From: Holothuria scabra
Taxonomy: Eukaryota; Echinodermata; Holothuroidea; Aspidochirotida; Holothuriidae
Length of the DNA stretch: 64,000 bases
Direction of reading: 5' to 3'
Assembly (NCBI GenBank): GCA_037179385.1
Contig: CM074187.1
Location: forward strand, 4,588,001 to 4,652,000
The position numbers and the translations under genes were made by a program. Under the pieces are notes generated by a model. That model had not been told where the DNA came from, searched no databases, and saw nothing but the letters and a program-made list of their open reading frames with translations. Below, one piece after another: positions 12,717-23,113 of the stretch; position 1 is the first letter of the stretch, and every line of letters starts with the position of its first letter.

Positions 12717-14209
12717 TAGGGCTGTGCATTTTTGGTTAATTCACTATCCCTTTCACCACTTTCATTAACCCGTAGTTAACCGTTTCACCGATTTTATTAA
12801 CCGGCGGTTAACCATTTAATCGAAAATGACGCCATGTTCAGCAGATTAACAAAATCAACATTTCCAAAGAGCCCCATCACTTTGGTCCAGGAAGTACAAG
12901 TCTAAAAATGACATCGTAAATCATGTTCACCAATGTTAGCATGTGGCAAAAATGTTCCTATTTTCGTGACATCATACTGTATGTATACCATCTATTGCAA
13001 AATTTGAAATTTTGAATTGCCCCTGAATCGTGATTGGTTCGATTGCGTTGATTTGGAGCCAGCCAATCACAACTCAGGCCATCGCCAATGGGGTTTAGTG
13101 TGTGAAAATACCAGACATCAAAACAAATTTTCCCATTGAGTTTCTGTAATGACGATTGCGCTTCCCATGCTTACAGTACATAGCTGGCCTGTGCAGTCAG
13201 CCAAGCCCCATGCTAAATTCACCAAGAAACAGCATCACAAATCTCTGTGTACGTGGATTTTTCGGGGATCTGACTGTGCATTTCATCTGCAGATTCTTTT
13301 TAAACAATACTTAAGGTTTGGAGAAGAAGTGCCAAATATAAAGGTATACTTGTATCAGAAAGGAACCATAAGATATACGTTGACCAATTGCAATTGCTTT
13401 GCGGCCCAGCACAGCATATTTTTACATGCATCCTTGAGGTGGGCTTCTACAGTACAGTACATTATCGCAACTACAGCCCAATCTGTACATAGCTCAACCA
13501 GCTAACAAACTCTGTATGCTTATTCATAAAAATCAACATGGAGTGCTCCATTTTGATATGATACTGGGTAAACAACAAAATGGCTGGAATTATCTGACGC
13601 TTACAATCATATTTTTACGGCTAAAACTTTTTTCAAATACTGCTACTGACAATGACAAATAATGAAATTTATGGAGGTGCAGCATGATAAAATATTTGGG
13701 TCAGCTAGAGTGGAAAGATTTATTCAAATATATTTTTGTGCCCTAATCATGGTCGCGCCAATGTTTTACATCATAGAAGTACAAAGCTTCGCTTGTCTTG
13801 TGGCTTTTGAATGCAAGTTGATCATTGTAAGGCTCCTTGGAAGATAAACATGACAGGCATATTAACGCAACATGGATTTTTGAAAAGAAGAACCACAGCT
13901 CATTGTGCGAGCTGATCGATAAAACAAAGCTACATACAAATGCAGGGTAGGGTCAAAAGCTTTCAATTATCAGTTCATCAAATCTTTTTATCATTTTGGG
14001 GGGTAAGATTAGCAATGGTTGTGCAATTTTAAGCTCAGAACTTTGTGGTTTATGGTACAAATTGGCTTAAGTAAACACATCAGAAACTGCAGCACTGAAC
14101 AATTTGATTTATGAGGATACAAAAACGGTTAAACATTAAGAGAAACGTCGAGCTTGTAACCCGTCGGTCGGTCGATTAACTGGTTAAACGGATAACCGTG
14201 GCAGCCCTA
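12717..14209. mobile_element. Non-autonomous hAT-superfamily transposon, 1493 bp, with 8-bp target duplication
   Basis: The left end is TAGGGCTGTGCATTTTTGGT and the right end, read inward, is TAGGGCTGCCACGGTTATCC. It is flanked by perfect 8-bp direct repeats ATAGGAAT at 12709-12716 and 14210-14217. An 8-bp duplication is the hAT hallmark. GGTTAACC/GGTTAAnCGG words are concentrated near both ends, as subterminal transposase-binding repeats often are. I see no transposase-like frame inside, so it must be mobilised in trans if at all. Confidence 0.88.
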
Positions 14210-15407
14210 ATAGGAATGCTACAACACCAATAAGGTCAGGATCACTTGCAAACTGTAGCTAGGCTAGGACTCTAGGCCAAATGCGATTAAAACACTGTGG
14301 ACTAGCACCGGGTTCTTTTCAAGGACTACTCCAGACCATAAGTGACTAGTTCTTGAACAGGACCATGCACTACCCTTACTGGTAGGATCTTCTCTGTACA
14401 TGGTCCTTGCCCATTTGCCTCCTGAAATCAGGATGATTGCCCACCGAGCACGGCGTCCAACTCTACAACTTCTCTACAACATGAATGACTTTTAACACTG
14501 CATCTTGGCTTGCAAATCTTCTTTTCTTTAAACAGAGGAATTAGTTTATGAAATTTGGAATTACAATTCAACTCTAACATGAAGTTAGTTGAAAACAATC
14601 TAGAAATGCCTGTAACTGTATTGAAAGTCATATATAACACAGTACCATCACTTCATGTAGTCATGTTATGAACTCACATACAGTACATGCACTGTGGTTT
14701 CCCAATGGATTCTTTGAACACAACCCATAAGAAGTGAAAGGTTGCCAAAATCTCCTAGTTTCAACACCCAGTCATTTTTGAAGTTAACATAATTTAGAAT
14801 GATCAAAATGTGGATTTTCGAAGAAGTGGAAATTGAAATCGGAAGAGAAAACAGAAAAAGCGGAATTCCCCAAAAAGGCAGGGACATCACACACCTGCTA
14901 AAATTGTATGTACATGCCTATTTTCATTAGCTATAAACATAAAACAGATTTAAATTGTTTAAGGATAGCAATGGTAGAATTAGCTGTTGAATGAGCTATT
15001 TCTATGCTGTGATCAATTTTCTTTTAGTCCTGATATTGCAATGGCTGGACTTGTAGCTGGACATAGCAAAGAGTCCTGTTCAAGGACTGTAAGTGGCTAG
15101 CCTAAAGGCTTCACATAGGGTCTGGGCCTACACCTAATAGGCCCAAGTCTCACCGCAAACAGTACTAATTCTCCTAACCTTCTACTTAAGCCCCTTCCAC
15201 AAATTCCACAATTGCTTGAAATTTCCCCCCTCACCCAAACACAAGTTTATTCCTTCAGGGGGCATACTGTAGAAAAGCTCAATGTGTATAACAAAACCTT
15301 TAAGTATAGTTCAAGCTGTGTACCACAAGCTTTGAAATTCTGCATTGTTTTAAAGAGTAGTCAATCCAAAAGCTCAGCCAAATGAGAGTTACCCCTTACT
15401 AGGATAT

Positions 15408-16144
15408 CTAGTTGAAACGTCCCCAGACCAAAACGTCCCCACTTTTTTTGCTACCAAAATGTCCCTGCTTTTTTACCACAACAGTCTTGTGATATGTACC
15501 AAAATGTCCCCGCATAAAGAATTGGAAGGTACTGTACATTTGAAAATTGCTAGTTGGTAATGTAGGATGGAAATGTGAGAGATAAATTAGAAAAAAGAAT
15601 ATAAGTGAAAGGATGGATTTATGAATAGTCTATTCAAGTGTGACGAGTGCTTAGATAAATTATAACTGATCTGTGTTTGGAAACCAAGAACCAAGATCCT
15701 AAGTCTATTGTTTTCCGGATGACTACATGTACTGTAGGCCCTAGAGGGAAAATATGGCAAAGGTCGGATAATTATATACCTTTTTACAAGATTTCTATTC
15801 TCTTATTCATAGAGAAAACAGCGAAAGGAACAATTTTATACACACATTTAAAATAAATTTATTAAGGCCTAGGCCTAAATCAATAAGGCTATGTACAACA
15901 TGTACTAGGCCTAAGCAACCTTTGTTTACAATGTTATGAACATTCCACAATATATTATAGGGTAGGCTACTGTAGGTAAAATTCTTTACCGAATTTACAA
16001 ACAACTTGAATTGTTTCAACTAAATTTAACAACTCTGTTCATTTACCAACATAAAACTTGGACATTTTGATGCAGGGACATTGAGACCCGGAGATGTTTT
16101 GACGAACTGCAGGGTCATTTTGGTCTGGGAACATTTTCACTGGT
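15408..16144. mobile_element. MITE-like element with CCAGACCAAAACGTCCCC terminal repeats
   Basis: The left end CTAGTTGAAACGTCCCCAGA-CCAAAACG is mirrored by the right end, which read inward is CCAGTGAAAATGTTCCCAGA-CCAAAATG. Additional copies of CCAAAAnGTCCC lie inside each end (15454-15515 and, inverted, near 16060-16100). No convincing target duplication or coding frame is seen. The interior is AT-rich. Confidence 0.7.
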
Positions 16145-17099
16145 AACATGAGGAATTTCATACCCTATTACATATTTCACCCGAGTCCCCACCAAAAGGG
16201 AGATTTGGTGGGGTAATCAAATTTCACCTAACTTACTGCTTAACTCATTCAAGCACACTCCAAGAAACCACAAGCTTGATAAGAGGCAGCTAGTGGAAGA
16301 TTTAAACAAAAGCAGAATGAAGGGGTCCAGATATGCCACTGTTTGTGAGGTGTGAAAGGCATGCAGTAGGGCAACTTCTTATCTGGTTTTTATTGACCTT
16401 CCTTCACTGAAGCAAAAAGTTGTGGACACAGCTTTTATAGGCAGGGAAATTCAACATGAATCCCTACGTTACTGGAAGTGTAGTTTGGGGCGAGAGAACT
16501 GGCCAATAATGTTGGGCTTTACAAGGCTTTGCCTATCAAATTTGAACGTTGGCTAAAGTGTACTGTCTTCTTCTTTTTCTTTCAAAGGCAGCACAAATGC
16601 CAGACCAGGCTATCCCGTGCTGTCTGACTTTAGTATAGCCTAACTTAGCCTAAGCCGATACTGGAAAGAGGGCCTCTCAAAGAAAGATCTTTGGCGTACG
16701 AAATGTACACCAACAAATTTGGCGTACGGCGTACCCGGCTGCTACAGGGAAAATTACAACAGTTGGCATACAATTGCAACAACTGGTGTGGTGTATACTT
16801 CCAAACACCTCCAGCTTGGCGTGATATTTTGGCGTGTGGCAAATGTACTCTCCAGTCAGTCCAGTGTGGGCCTAGGCCTAAGCCCAATGTCCTACATATA
16901 GGCTGCCGTACAAAAAACATTGCAAAGGCTAAAGACCAAACATGTTTACATAGCCTGGATGCATTTGGCATTAAGCCTCTAGAGGGTAGTCTAGCCTAGC
17001 CTGGGCCTAGTCACTGAACGTGACGGTTGTATAATCCGCTCCTTCTAGTCACTCCAGAAATGAAGTGTACAGACGAATCCAATTAGTGCTTGTTTTTTA

Positions 17100-17340
17100 G
17101 GAACTGTAACTTGTTAGGCCACCATTAGTGGCGGGGTCCACCAGCCTAAAATCATCTTTATTTATTGTCTACATGAATTTCAAACCCTCATATTCAGTGA
17201 AATTGGAGAATTCAAGATACAAATTCGTGTACAACCATCCATGAGAGAGATTAGCAAGGAAATCTAACGTTAAAGATTTAAAGGTGACAGACCCCAGTTA
17301 TGGCCTACTGAAACCGGACCATCACTTGCTGTCCGGATTC
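17100..17340. repeat. Dispersed repeat family B, copy 1
   Basis: Shares GCCACCATTAGTGG-GGGTCCACCA, TGAATTTCAAACCCTCAT and TGTACAACCATCCATGA with 17395-17560 (same strand), and with 23940-24220 and 24660-24960 (reverse). The end TTATGGCCTACTGAAACCGG ... TTGCTGTCCGGATTCGTGTA also matches the copies near 24660. Confidence 0.65.
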
Positions 17341-17394
17341 GTGTATAGTATTGGGGAATCCGATTAGGCCTAGCCTAGGCCTAGGCTAGGGCTT

Positions 17395-17570
17395 GTTTTA
17401 AGTGACTGTAGGCAGCCATTAGTGGGGTCCACCATCCTAAAACCGTCTTTATTTATTTTTTAGGCCTAGCCTACATGAATTTGAAACCCTCATACTAGGC
17501 TAGGCCTACTTGGTGAACTTGGAGAATTTATGATACAAATTAGTGTACAACCATCCATGAAGGAAATAGA
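17395..17570. repeat. Dispersed repeat family B, copy 2
   Basis: Direct diverged copy of 17100-17270 (GCAGCCATTAGTGGGGTCCA, TGAATTTGAAACCCTCATAC, GTGTACAACCATCCATGAAG), interrupted by small AGGCCTA-rich insertions. Confidence 0.65.
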
Positions 17571-18180
17571 GAGATCTGTCGGGATTCGTCTATAGGACAG
17601 GAACGTAATGTTGGGTAATGTTCAAGGGCTAGTCTAGCCTAGCATTATGCCAATAGTGCAACGTTAACTTAGACCTAACTTAGTCACTAGGCTGGATAAA
17701 TAACAAATGTAACTCACCACTTGAGCTGAGCCGTTCGTTTTGCTTTTTGGTTCAGACTAACTGCTACATCAATTAGTTACTGCTCCGCTTGGTTGATTAT
17801 ATTTTCAACTTCCAAGTTCCGAAGTTTCGTTGGTGAGCGGTGGTTGTGCTACTAGGCTATTGCAATACATGTAGCAGCTATCTGCATATATCGTTCGATC
17901 GTCGGAACTCGAATGGACGATTATGTTGTATACTACTGTACGCATGACTACTATATTATATACTGTGACTGTGAGTGCAGAATGCCTCTCTGCACCGAGT
18001 ACGAATGTCAATGTGTTCGCGTAACTCCAAGCCAAGTTGTTTGAAGTAGCAGACTTCAATTATTCCTACTTCGAAAAATATTGACGGACAAATAAAGTGC
18101 CCTAAAATATTTTCGGATGTTGTTTCTGACTGTAATTTAAAGATTATGATCATTTGACATTTAATAAGACAAAATTATCG

Positions 18181-18975
18181 ACAATGAGATAAGTACATCA
18201 TGAAATATATCATTATCCGGGCCCTCCACAAACAAGCTTTATTATCAGAAATCTCTCTATCCAAGAACTATCCCTAGCTGGAACCTTATACCGGAACAGG
18301 TTCGCTGCAAATCATTAGTGGCTCGCCATAGGGGCACAGGGGGCATTGCCCCCCCCAAACATTTCAGCATGTACTGCCTTGCATGCTGAAGGTCCCTGGA
18401 TCAAATCCCGGTGGAACCACTTGGAAATTTTCCGGGGTCTCAAAATTAGCTTGTTCAGCATAGCTGTTCACAGTGATGCTGGGTTTAAAAATTGGTGAAT
18501 TGCAAAATTGGGTATTTGGTTGTCCGTTTCAGGAAGTTGTCCGCTTGCTCAGTTCAGCTGTTGAGCAGTGGTGCAGACCAAGTATCACCTTCACCCCCTC
18601 CAGCCTTTGGGAACGGTGGCTAAAGACTGGGGATACGCTCACGTCCGTCGGATGGGGACGTTAAATGGCGGTCCCGGGAGGAGCCTGGGGATTGGGAGTG
18701 ATTAGTACATGTCTGCCTCGTTAACTCTGAGCACTAGTCGAAAAGAGAAGGCGAAGTTCGCCGGTGTTCATCCACGCTCACTCTGGCATAGGATCTTCAA
18801 TGAGCCAAATGATTAGGGCCTGGACTTCAGGGCATCTTATGGGGCCTTGGCCCTCCTTTGCCCTTCAAACTGTTATGTTATGTTATGTTATGTTCAGTAT
18901 TTCCAAAGCATGGTCTTCAATTTTTCAAAATAACGTTATGCGATATGACATGAATAAAAAGTAGCCTTTTTCTCA
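18181..18975. repeat. Local tandem duplication, copy 1 (interrupted by a SINE)
   Basis: ACAATGAGATAAGTACATCA through AAAAAGTAGCCTTTTTCTCA is repeated at 18979-19253 with only a few changes. Copy 1 contains the SINE insertion at about 18365-18893. Without it the two copies are of nearly equal length (about 270 bases). Confidence 0.85.
18365..18893 (+). mobile_element. SINE-like retroelement with tRNA B-box-like head and (TATGT)n tail
   Basis: The head contains GGATCAAATCCCGGTGGAAC, which resembles a tRNA B box (GGTTCRAATCC), so an RNA polymerase III origin is likely. The body has TTGCTCAGTTCAGCTG, CCCTCCAGCCTTTGGGAA and TCCGTCGGATGGGGACGTTA. It ends in TGTTATGTTATGTTATGTTA repeats. Homologous sequence occurs in reverse at 23131-23612 and 22393-22630. 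No clear A box is visible, so the head may be truncated. Confidence 0.7.
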
Positions 18976-18978
18976 GTC

Positions 18979-19253
18979 ACAATGAGATAAGTACATCATG
19001 AAGTATATCATTATCCGGGCCCTCCACAAACAAGCTTTATTATCAGAAATCTCTCTATCCAAGAACTATCCCTGGATGGAACCTTATACCGGAACAGGTT
19101 CGCTGCACGTCATTAGCGGCTCGCCATAGGGGCACAGGGGGCATTCCCCCCCCCCTTCCCCCCCCCCCAAAAAAAACATTCCAAAGCATGGTCTTCAATT
19201 TTTCAAAATAACGTTATTCGATACGACATGAATAAAAAGTAGCCTTTTTCTCA
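18979..19253. repeat. Local tandem duplication, copy 2 (without the SINE)
   Basis: Near-identical to the flanks of copy 1, starting only three bases after copy 1 ends. It contains long C runs (about 19146-19169) that differ from copy 1. It acts as the empty site for the SINE. Confidence 0.85.
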
Positions 19254-19376
19254 ATCTGGGCAAGGTATCCCAACCTTCTCTCTCATTCAAATGTATATTA
19301 TTTATAAAATATAATGCGTAATTGTCAAGGGTATATTTCGTAATTGTATCAAAATTTTAGTCCAGTACTGGCCGCC

Positions 19377-19466
19377 CAGAAGCGTTGCCGATAGCGCTAC
19401 CAGCACCAATAGCAATACCGAACAAGTATCGTTATTGGTGCTAGTACAGCGCTACCAATGCTTCTG
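19377..19466. repeat. 90-nt imperfect hairpin
   Basis: CAGAAGCGTTGCCGATAGCG-CTACCAGCACCAATAGCAATAC pairs with the segment ending GCGCTACCAATGCTTCTG, leaving a loop near CGAACAA. The arms are about 40 bases with a few mismatches and bulges. It could be a small MITE remnant or a hairpin-RNA source; sequence alone does not decide. Confidence 0.65.
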
Positions 19467-19559
19467 TGTAGTCGGTTCAGGTTTACGGGCCCATTCGACC
19501 ACTGGTCATATGAGTTAATATGATTCGAAAAGTTATGATTTCAATTTGTTTCTAACGGT

Positions 19560-20145
19560 GTGCAGCTCTTTGGAACAAAGTCCAGAAAAAAATTATGTTT
19601 GATATTTTGAAGAGGAACATATTCTAGGCATAGCTTTATGGGGAAACTTTTATTCATTTTCCATGTTTGGTTCTCGAGAAGTTGACATATTTTCTACAAA
19701 GTGTGAACTTGCAACAAGTAGACATGATGTCATGTATTCACATTGGTGGAAATGATTAGTTCTTTTTCTCTAAAATTGAACACCATATTTTTACAATGTG
19801 ACTGTGATATGTTGTAACCTTAAGTGCGTCCCTAGCAACGGAAGTTTAAAAACTTAATTTGTCTTAAGGGCAAGATAGCATCCCTAATTCAAGATCAACA
19901 GCAGGATCAAAAATAAATAAAGAACAAAACAAAACATTGACCATCATGACTACAAATACATGACATAGCACCTGCTTGGTCTGTTTATTCAAGTTTACCT
20001 TTTGCAGAAAATGTGTCAACTTCGGTTGCTAATATTTCGAGAACTGAACATGAGAAATGAATGAAAACTTCACCAGAGTGCTTAGAATATGTTCGTCTTC
20101 AACATATTAAACAAAATTTGGTTCTTGTAAATTCTTTTTAATGGA
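19560..20145. repeat. Large imperfect fold-back repeat
   Basis: The left arm (about 19570-19755) and right arm (about 19945-20140) are diverged inverted copies. Paired blocks include GAACATATTCTAGGCA with its inverse TGCTTAGAATATGTTC, GGTTCTCGAGAAGTTGACAT with its inverse, and GTCATGTATT with AATACATGAC. The centre is AT-rich. It looks like a fold-back transposon. Confidence 0.65.
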
Positions 20146-20319
20146 GATTTTACTTTGAAACAAAGAAAATGATAAAATGTCACATCTTCCCGTAAAGGAG
20201 CCAATACATTTTTCTGATAACTTTCTTATCATTTTGCAAATTGTTTTTCTTTTTATTAAAATGAAGATTTTATTGCAAAGGAAAGCTCAAAATAACGACT
20301 GCTTAAATTCTACTTACAA

Positions 20320-20480
20320 GCCTGGCAAATGCAATTTCCGGCTATCTAAAAGGTCGCGATTTTCAAAATTTTCTGTACGCTCCGCGCCAACCGATGGTGA
20401 CGCTCCGCTTAGGTAGTCTTTTGGGCAGTCAGTCACAAGTTCTCATGCCCCTTCCCCCCCAAAAAAAAATATTTTTACAC
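20320..20480. repeat. Dispersed repeat family C, partial copy
   Basis: TTCTGTACGCTCCGCGCCAA followed by a C-rich stretch and AAAAAAAATATTTTTACACG resembles the corresponding parts of 21478-21850 and 29890-30205. Confidence 0.45.
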
Positions 20481-21089
20481 GACATCCCCTGGTATTTGAG
20501 ACGTCGAGGTCTCAAGTTGACATTGCCCCCCCCCCCCCTCCATTCCCTCCAAACAAATTTCCTTATATCGCCCTTGCTGCACATGCCCCTTTAGTGGACA
20601 GCTTTAAAAGTTAGCTCTTAGCCCTTGGCTACCAAAATCGTTGTAGCTAGTTTATTCATCTGACTCCCTTTGTCCCCTAGTTCAACAGCACGGGATATCC
20701 TGGTCTGGAGTTTGTGCTGTCTTTGAAAGAAGAAGAAAAGAAAAAGTACAGTCTGTTCAACATTCGGAACAGTTCGACCCAGTTTACTAGTGACATTTTT
20801 ATAGTATTACTATAATGCGCTGAATTGCCTCCTTTATTGCAGCGACCCGTTCGGTTTCGGAATGAGGAATTGATGGCTGATATATTTGCTACTTGAAGAT
20901 ATCCAAACATATTAGTTCTTCAGGGATTTCCAGTTTTAGTTGCCAAGTATCCAACCTCCAATTAACCTTCTAGACTTTCTTGGTCAGGACAAACGCTTGA
21001 AAGGCTATCCCGTCCTGTTACATAATGTGGGGCTATTGAGTCGGATGCTGCTAACCAGACTAGTAATTTTGAATAAGGACAAGAGCTTT

Positions 21090-21375
21090 CGGGTTTTGTT
21101 GGGATTTTGACGGGTTTAATGGGTTTTAACTGGTTTTGTCAGGTACCTGAAACTAATTACCTGTTACGTAATTAACTGGAATTTACTCGTGTCAATCAGG
21201 TACCTGTTAAAACCCGACACAAATTTCCGCTGTTGACGGTTTTCTTGACTGGAATTTCTACTGATTTTAACAGGTCTTGTCAGGTACCGTACCTGTTAAA
21301 GCCCGACCACAATTGCCTGTTACTGACTGGAGTTTTCAGTAGACTGGAATTTTTAGCAGGGACAGCGTACCTGCT
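21090..21375. repeat. Repeated CAGGTACCTG palindrome region
   Basis: Degenerate units contain GTCAGGTACCTG, TCAGGTACCTGTTAAAACCC, TAACAGGTCTTGTCAGGTAC and ACTGGAATTT several times. The motifs occur in both orientations, so the region can form several small stems. Confidence 0.55.
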
Positions 21376-21477
21376 GAGGTAGCGAATTCAAGTGGGCATA
21401 TGGGTAAAGGGATTTTTGCCAAAAATGTTATTAACATAATTTATAAGAAGAAAGGTCACTGGCAGCGGCGTAGCTTA

Positions 21478-21850
21478 ATTCCATATGGTCAGGGGCGCCC
21501 CCTCCCTACGACGGACCAAAATCGTCTGTCGGCACCCTTCTTGAGTTTTGCGCCAACTCATCGTGGCGCGGAGCTTCCTCCCCACCCACCCCGCCCCAAA
21601 AAAAATATTTTTTCCCCTGAATTTTCTTCTGCGGACGCCCACGGAAAGAAAATTTTAACATGTTTTAATAGAAACACTGGCTGAAGAGAAATGGCAAAGA
21701 ATTCTTCTACCAGGTGGGGAAACCAAATGAAAAGTCTGAAAAGCCATGATATAGATCTTGCTGAGCCTCAGGGTATATACTCCTTCAAATCGCCCATGCA
21801 GACCATTTTCGCCCCCTCCGTCAACAATCCCTAGCCCCTCCATTGAAAGG
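21478..21850. repeat. Dispersed repeat family C, copy with GGACCAAAATCGTCTGTCGG
   Basis: Aligns with 29890-30205 over GCGCCAACTCATnnTGGCGC, AAATTTTCTTCT, GAAAAACTTGCTGAGGAGAA-ATGGCAAAGAA and CGCCCATGCAGACCATTTTC-GCCCCCTC, and with 28640-28735 at its start. Short frames in it are mutually similar between copies, but contain no recognisable protein domain. Confidence 0.7.
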
Positions 21851-22392
21851 GGATTGTACTTAGTATTTAACATTAGTGCGACGAGTAATCGGGCAGGCAG
21901 CCTGCTTGGAGAGTCAATCGAGAATTTGGCCACGTACATTATTTAGTAATCTGTGCGTTTCTTTATAAATGATGAAGAGGCGAGTCCTCAGTCGTCGCGC
22001 TTCAAGACCATACCATTCAAGTTGCTTAATCATGCCAGCCTGAGAAACACTGGACTGCCGACTGTACTAGTTGTTAGAGATCAATCTGTCGGCTATATCC
22101 TCTGGACCTTTCCAATAATATTCCTGTCAGATTGAGTATAAGGGTCCCAGACAGTACTACAGGAATCTGGAATGGTCCCGACAAGAGCAAAATAGGCCGG
22201 CGGTTTTTCTGGTTGACTTTTCGCAATAAGTAAGACTTCCTTCTTAATAAGCACAAAGTCTGGTTTGCTTTAGCTGCTTGCCCCCCCCCCCCCCCCCCCC
22301 ATGTGGTGACGACGTGCCTGAGTATTGTTAGTGCATACCTGTATGTACATATGTATTCATTTATATGGTAATATGAAGATTTTGTTTAAATT

Positions 22393-22630
22393 CTGATTGG
22401 ATATGGCTAGCCTAAGTTTAACTTTTGGGGATCGGGAAGTCATACGGCTCACCTAGAACCCTTTACCCACAGTGAGCGAAGACAGGGACCGGTCAGATTC
22501 GCCTCCTCCTTTCAGCTATTCTCAGAGCTTGACGAGACAGGTGTGTACTTATCGCAACGAATCCTGCCCCTTGGGCCGGGACGAACGAGAGCGCTTTCCT
22601 GATCTTATACGTCACTTAATTTCCAAAGGC
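22393..22630 (-). mobile_element. SINE-like fragment, minus strand (5'-truncated copy)
   Basis: Plus-strand CTGATTGGATATGGCTAGCC ... GGGGATCGGGAAG ... GAGACAGG ... ATTTCCAAAGGC aligns with 23131-23365. It lacks the tRNA-like head. Small frames inside are not genes. Confidence 0.6.
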
Positions 22631-22854
22631 TATAGAAGTCAGTTGTTAACGGTGGCACTCTGTCGTGTAAAAAAAGAGCATTAACAATTTGTTAACATTC
22701 TGGTGACTTTCCGCCGACGTTTCCATAGTTTTCCAAAATGCAGTTTTTGTCGTTAAAATTGTTTTCGTCAGCGGTCGCCATTGTGAGCCTAGAATTAGCC
22801 AAAAAGGGTGACAATTTTTATCATGGGCACCTGTAGGGCACATATGTACACCCT

Positions 22855-23070
22855 TAAACACCGGGGTTAAATTTAAGTATCGGTGATCTATTTACTACAA
22901 CACAATCCTGGTTAAATTTTAAAAAGAAATTTCTGTTAAACTAACACAAATGCTGGTTAAAGAAACAAGGATTTGGGTTAACTTAACCGGGATTTGTGCT
23001 AAAACGAAACCAGGATTGAGTTGGAGTAAGCAAAATACCGATCCTGATTAAATTGAACCCGGTGTTTTTA
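22855..23070. mobile_element. MITE-like inverted repeat with AACACCGGG ends
   Basis: The left end TAAACACCGGGGTTAAATTT faces the right end, which read inward is TAAAAACACCGGGTTCAATT. The interior also pairs: ACAATCCTGGTTAAATTT with its mirror AAACCAGGATTGAG, and AACACAAATGCTGGTTAA with its mirror. The whole 216 bases can fold into one long imperfect hairpin. Confidence 0.75.
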
Positions 23071-23113
23071 GAATGTATGCACATATCCATCCATATATAA
23101 GGCAGTTCCAAAG

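Noticed and set aside
13149..13505. 118-codon frame inside the hAT element, considered as a transposase remnant
   Set aside because: No hAT dimerisation or zinc-finger motif; the related copy at 3330-3890 does not keep the frame.
18400..18430. B-box-like sequence considered as a tRNA gene
   Set aside because: No acceptor stem, D arm or anticodon arm can be folded; it is better explained as the head of a SINE.
22265..22300. Long C run, along with others near 18350, 19150, 38160, 38810, 61030 and 61430, considered as meaningful elements
   Set aside because: Simple homopolymers inside or beside repeats; their length is unreliable in assembly and no function can be argued.
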